A stretch of 57,901 bases of DNA from an uncultured Bacteroidales bacterium. Its GTDB lineage: Bacteria; Bacteroidota; Bacteroidia; Bacteroidales; UBA932. The notes beneath the pieces were generated by a model. It was given only the letters and a program-made list of their open reading frames with translations. It did not search any database and was not told the DNA's origin. Shown here piece after piece: positions 55,231 through 57,901 of the stretch (its first letter is position 1; each line of letters starts with the position of its first letter). Where the stretch lies: contig ONTQ01000005.1 of the NCBI GenBank assembly GCA_900320795.1, positions 1 through 57,901 on the forward strand, written 5' to 3'. A program made the translations under genes and the position numbers.

Positions 55231-55719
55231 CTAAAAGATTCGTGGGAACAGGCGGTGCAGTTTGTTCATCACTCGGAAGGGTAGCAACAGCACAGGGCGC
55301 AGGGGCAGCAGCGAGTGCCACAGACGGAACACCGTCTGCCATCGGGGCGATTCGCAGTCAATGGTCAGCCGTCCGCGCTTGATGAGCAGCACCTTGCCCA
55401 ATAGTTGCGACTTGGGTTGCCAGGGATCGGGATGCAGGTTGCCGTCGCCAAAGGTCTGCACGCGGTCACCGTCTATCCGGTAGAGCCGATGCAGGCAATA
55501 GTCACCGCCAAGGTATTTGCCCGGAAACAGCACAATGTCGCCCACCTTCAGCGCCTCTTCCTTGACGGCCACAATCATCACCTGGTCGCGGAAAGGGCGG
55601 ACAAAAGGCAGCATACTGCCACCCGTCACCTGAAACCAGACGGGAATCTGCCCCGCTCCGTCAGGCGACTGCTCCTGCAGCGCTACCCATTGCTCTACGG
55701 TCAGCGATATTTTCTCCAT
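55231..55719 (-). CDS. S24/S26 signal-peptidase-like protein (SipW type)
   Basis: 162 residues. VTGGSMLPF holds the likely nucleophile Ser35, and DYCLHRLYRI has His77 where bacterial type I signal peptidases have Lys; a Ser-His arrangement is typical of the SipW/ER-type S26B group. GDIVLFPGKY and the C-terminal TM-like LLPLRPVLLLPF support the fold. In this cluster it may trim the leader peptide. ATG 55719 is preferred over a GTG one codon earlier. Confidence 0.72.
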   Translation of the reverse strand: MEKISLTVEQWVALQEQSPDGAGQIPVWFQVTGGSMLPFVRPFRDQVMIVAVKEEALKVGDIVLFPGKYLGGDYCLHRLYRIDGDRVQTFGDGNLHPDPWQPKSQLLGKVLLIKRGRLTIDCESPRWQTVFRLWHSLLPLRPVLLLPFRVMNKLHRLFPRIF

Positions 55720-55738
55720 CACGTCTCGTTAGGGGAGG

Positions 55739-56011
55739 TCAGACCACCACGCCTGCCTCCCTCAGCGAGTCGATGGTCTTCTGCACATCGGCAAGAGCTT
55801 TTTCGGGTGTCACGTCATACGCCGCAACCAGGGCGGCTGCCGTCTCTTCGATGGTCTTGCCAGCCTGCAACTGCTCGAAGATGAGCGCAGCGGTGTCGTT
55901 AAGATTCAGCGCACCGCCAAAGTCCTTGACTTGGAGCCCCGTAGGTAGCACGACATTTACGCCGCACACCTTACGGAGCACAAAGTCTTTGTTCAATTGT
56001 GGTTCGCTCAT
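55739..56011 (-). CDS. PqqD-family peptide-binding protein (RRE)
   Basis: 90 residues. Winged-helix RiPP recognition element: LNKDFVLRKVCGVNVVLPTG strands, LNDTAALIFEQLQAGKTIEETAAALVAAYDVTPEKALADVQKTIDSLREAGVV helices. Such proteins hold the leader peptide and present it to the radical SAM maturase. It is directly downstream of the precursor gene (18 bases) and upstream of the peptidase-like gene. Confidence 0.88.
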   Translation of the reverse strand: MSEPQLNKDFVLRKVCGVNVVLPTGLQVKDFGGALNLNDTAALIFEQLQAGKTIEETAAALVAAYDVTPEKALADVQKTIDSLREAGVVV

Positions 56012-56029
56012 TTAACCAACTATCATTAG

Positions 56030-56164
56030 TTACGAGTTTACAGCATCAGTAGGACACTGCATATCATTATAATGAATACACCCAGATGCTGCGATTCTAG
56101 TCTTGAAGTCGAACTCTACCTTCTGAACGGTAGGCTCCTCGTAAATCTTTTTTACTGTCTCCAT
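56030..56164 (-). CDS. Putative RiPP precursor peptide (44 residues)
   Basis: ATG 56162-56164, TAA 56030-56032. The N-terminal part METVKKIYEEPTVQKVEFDF is leader-like, with Y8-x-x-P11-x-V13 matching the YxxPx(L/V) leader motif bound by RiPP recognition elements. After R23 the core SGCIHYNDMQCPTDAVNS contains Cys29 and Cys37, Tyr32, two Asp, and a terminal Ser44. It sits 43 bases after the radical SAM gene and 18 before pqqD, on the same strand. Genes this short are often missed. It could be a sactipeptide- or cyclophane-type product, with the final Ser a possible phosphorylation site; all of this is inference. Confidence 0.75.
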   Translation of the reverse strand: METVKKIYEEPTVQKVEFDFKTRIAASGCIHYNDMQCPTDAVNS

Positions 56165-56207
56165 TTTCTTTTAATTTATTATGTTATACAATATGACCTT
56201 TCGGTCG

Positions 56208-57293
56208 TTAACTGTTCTTTTCTGTCTTTTGAGCGGCTTTGTATCTGGCCTTCAGATAGTTGCAATAATCAGGATCGCACAGGTGCTTGGCCGCCACCTT
56301 CGGATGATGCATCGGGCAGTAATGGCACGAATCGTTCAATTCGCAACTATGGCACGCCTGTGGCACCTCGTAGTCCTTCACCGCTTCGTTCACCTCATTC
56401 CAGGCCTGACGGAACCCGTCGCGTAGCGGATAGGCACAGACCACATCCCTCGGGAAACTTAAGCAGGGCAGCATGACGCCATCCCAGTTGACGGCAAAGC
56501 CCGAGCGGCCTGCATCGCAAAACAATCCCTTATCCGACAACACAGGACGGTTCCTTCGCTTCATAAAGAACTCATGGTCGCCAGTCGAATATCCTGAAGA
56601 AAACATTTCCCTTCTTTTTCTCTCAATTCTCAGTTCTTCGTCAATTGGAATATCGAAGTCAGCTTTCTTCCTTCCTGTATTATCATAGGGGTCAATGAGC
56701 GTATCATTCACCATCACGCTCACGTCAAACGACTTGGCCAGCGCCATCACCCGCTCCGTCCAGGGCGACATATAACTGCTGGGGGTTATATTGATTTGGA
56801 TATGCAGTCCAGCCTCGATGGCCAGCCGGATATTCCTCACCACCTGCTCGTAGGCATCCACGCCCGTCACCGCCACATACGACTCGCTGTCGCAGCCATA
56901 GAGGGAGATGTCAATTTGGAAGGGTCTGTACGCCTGAAACCGTTTGACGGCCTCCTCGTTCAGCAGGAGGCCGTTGGTCTTCACGCGGGTAGTGATGCCG
57001 TGGTTGAGCAGGTACATATAGATATCCCAGAAGGCGGGGTGCGTCATGGCCTCGCCGCCCGTGAGCAGCGCCTCCATCATGCCCGCGTCGATGGCCTGCC
57101 GGATAAGCGATATCCATTGCTCGCCCGAAAGCATCCGATGCTTAACCGACGGATCCTGCAGATGCACATAGCACATCTTGCAGTCGAGGTTGCACAGTGG
57201 TGTCAACTCGAAACTGCCGCTATACGGAACATCCGCCTCGCGGGTGCGCTCCTGTATCATCGCCAGGAATTCTCTATAGGGTAATTTGTCCAT
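56208..57293 (-). CDS. Radical SAM/SPASM peptide maturase
   Basis: 361 residues. The [4Fe-4S] SAM motif is C34-NLD-C38-KM-C41 followed by the radical SAM fold with GGEAMTHP (79-86). A C-terminal SPASM region has Cys at 259, 277, 286, 314, 317, 323, 326, 339 and 344 (FCDAGRSGFAVNWDG, CHSCELNDSCHYC), enough for two auxiliary clusters. Such enzymes install thioether or carbon-carbon links in RiPPs. It is the first gene of a compact leftward operon (maturase, precursor, PqqD, peptidase, two kinases). Confidence 0.9.
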   Translation of the reverse strand: MDKLPYREFLAMIQERTREADVPYSGSFELTPLCNLDCKMCYVHLQDPSVKHRMLSGEQWISLIRQAIDAGMMEALLTGGEAMTHPAFWDIYMYLLNHGITTRVKTNGLLLNEEAVKRFQAYRPFQIDISLYGCDSESYVAVTGVDAYEQVVRNIRLAIEAGLHIQINITPSSYMSPWTERVMALAKSFDVSVMVNDTLIDPYDNTGRKKADFDIPIDEELRIERKRREMFSSGYSTGDHEFFMKRRNRPVLSDKGLFCDAGRSGFAVNWDGVMLPCLSFPRDVVCAYPLRDGFRQAWNEVNEAVKDYEVPQACHSCELNDSCHYCPMHHPKVAAKHLCDPDYCNYLKARYKAAQKTEKNS

Positions 57294-57630
57294 AAATCCA
57301 CATTATTGGAGGCAAAGATTGGGTTGGGGTCGTGCAGGCATGCGAAAAGACGCGGCCCTCCTTGCGGAGTCCGCCACTCTGTTCCGTTAAACGATTGATT
57401 ACAAGGCTATAATACCCCCCCTGAATACCGGAAGAGTATCTGCAAACATGAGATATGATGTGAAAGCCGTCACCATGAACGCTTTATTCAAAATACAAAA
57501 TTACTGAATTTTTAAAAAAAATCAACTATAAATTTGTGTCCTGTTATCCATGCTGCAGGTATCAAAGCAAAAAAAGGAATGTGTATGCATACATATCTAC
57601 TTGAAGATTTTGCCTCCGACAAAAAAGATT
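57294..57630. other. Non-coding right arm of the element
   Basis: No gene is seen. Upstream of the maturase is AATCTTTG on the minus strand (57313-57320), a weak -7 box. A hairpin at 57352-57374 (GCGG-CC-CTCC / GGAG-T-CCGC) lies about 60 bases ahead of the maturase and could be an attenuator. The remainder is AT-rich, as is common near element ends. Confidence 0.4.
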
Positions 57631-57651
57631 TTTGGGATACGATTTGGGATA
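57631..57651 (+). promoter_or_regulatory. Right integrase arm-type sites
   Basis: TTTGGGATA at 57631-57639 and 57643-57651, spaced 12 bases, the same motif and orientation as at 45279-45298 near the left end. Confidence 0.5.
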
Positions 57652-57660
57652 TAAAATAAG

Positions 57661-57717
57661 AAAACCGCCTCTGAATATGTTCAGAAGCGGATTTCTGTGG
57701 AGGTAGTCGGATTCGAA
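57661..57717 (+). repeat. Right attachment site (attR), overlapping tRNA-Ala 3' end
   Basis: 57-base partner of 45135-45191. Bases 57697-57717 are identical to the left copy and form the 3' end of tRNA-Ala. The outer hairpin AAAACCGCCTCTGAA/TTCAGAAGCGG is the tRNA's intrinsic terminator. The integrated segment between the repeats is 12.5 kb. Confidence 0.88.
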
Positions 57718-57770
57718 CCGGCGACCCCATGCTTGCAAAGCATGTGCTCTACCAGCTGAGCTATACCCCC
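57698..57770 (-). tRNA. tRNA-Ala (anticodon TGC), integration target
   Basis: Acceptor GGGGGTA/TACCTCC (one G-U), anticodon stem CATGC/GCATG around TTTGCAA, discriminator A. Its 3' end lies in attR, so the gene is intact and the left repeat is only a partial copy. The element restores the tRNA on insertion, as is usual for tRNA-targeting integrases. Confidence 0.95.
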
Positions 57771-57778
57771 GGGAACAA

Positions 57779-57806
57779 AAAACGCCGGTCTGGTGGCCGG
57801 CGTTTT
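57779..57806 (-). terminator. Terminator between tRNA-Ile and tRNA-Ala
   Basis: AAAACGCCGG pairs with CCGGCGTTTT around an 8-base loop. Lies between tRNA-Ile and tRNA-Ala on the minus strand; it would end transcription from tRNA-Ile, so the two tRNAs have separate promoters or the hairpin is partly read through. Confidence 0.75.
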
Positions 57807-57808
57807 GG

Positions 57809-57882
57809 TAGGCCCTGGCAGAGTTGAACTGCCGACCTCTACATTATCAGTGTAGCGCTCTAACCAACTGAGCTAAGAGCCT
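57809..57882 (-). tRNA. tRNA-Ile (anticodon GAT)
   Basis: Acceptor AGGCTCT/AGGGCCT (one G-U), anticodon stem CTACA/TGTAG around CTGATAA, discriminator A, with CCA encoded at 57806-57808. Confidence 0.95.
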
Positions 57883-57901
57883 GTATAATAATGAAAGACT
57901 A

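Overview
The window reads as a Bacteroidales chromosome, probably an uncultured gut-type lineage; the genus cannot be fixed from sequence alone. The grounds are promoters of the TTTG-N19/20-TAnnTTTG type, a tuf-linked Thr/Gly/Tyr/Thr tRNA cluster, a SusC/SusD starch locus, a ribosomal protein S16 with a long Ala/Lys/Glu tail, and a Bacteroides-type tyrosine integrase. The backbone is GC-rich with compact operons and very short 5' leaders.

Layout. 1-508: start of tuf and four tRNAs. 533-5386: dxs and two related MFS transporters. 5568-11220: a five-gene MacAB-TolC-like efflux operon. 11217-12185: polyprenyl diphosphate synthase. 12227-23360: a starch utilisation operon transcribed leftward (inner-membrane MFS importer, SusC, SusD, a domain-expanded SusE/F-like lipoprotein, a SusG-like GH13 amylase). 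A divergent LytS/LytTR-type two-component pair (23499-25404) flanks it and may be its regulator. 25437-27859: two inverted arrays of GTGCAC-containing repeats (2 and 7 units, 51-bp period) bracket menA and an IS200/RAYT-like HUH transposase. 27899-31807: lepA, an ECF sigma factor with a small membrane protein and a Spy/CpxP-like protein, and a LolD-like ATPase. 31852-37592: tRNA-Pro followed at once by uxuA-uxuB-xylB-xylA (hexuronate and xylose catabolism). 37601-44920: rimM-rpsP, tRNA-Leu, a DUF2207/LemA pair, a DUF975 protein, and a solute-binding protein coupled to a SpoIIE-type phosphatase.

45135-57717 is a 12.5-kb integrative mobilisable element inserted at the 3' end of tRNA-Ala(TGC). 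It is bounded by 57-bp imperfect direct repeats (21-bp identical core) with paired TTTGGGATA sites inside each end. It carries an integrase, an AlbA_2/Schlafen-type ATP-binding regulator with an intragenic repeat tract, small replication-type genes, a candidate oriT, MobC, a relaxase and an accessory membrane protein. A stub of a BlaI/MecI-type repressor gene abuts the left end.

The element's cargo (53453-57293, leftward) looks like a ribosomally synthesised peptide (RiPP) pathway: a radical SAM/SPASM maturase, a 44-residue precursor with a Y-x-x-P leader motif and a two-Cys core ending in Ser, a PqqD-type recognition protein, a SipW-like signal-peptidase-family protein, and two different HPr-kinase-like proteins. 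No cyclase or exporter is visible. This mobile six-gene cassette, with twin kinases and a precursor ending in serine, is the strongest candidate for a little-described system. The transposase with its GTGCAC arrays is the second.
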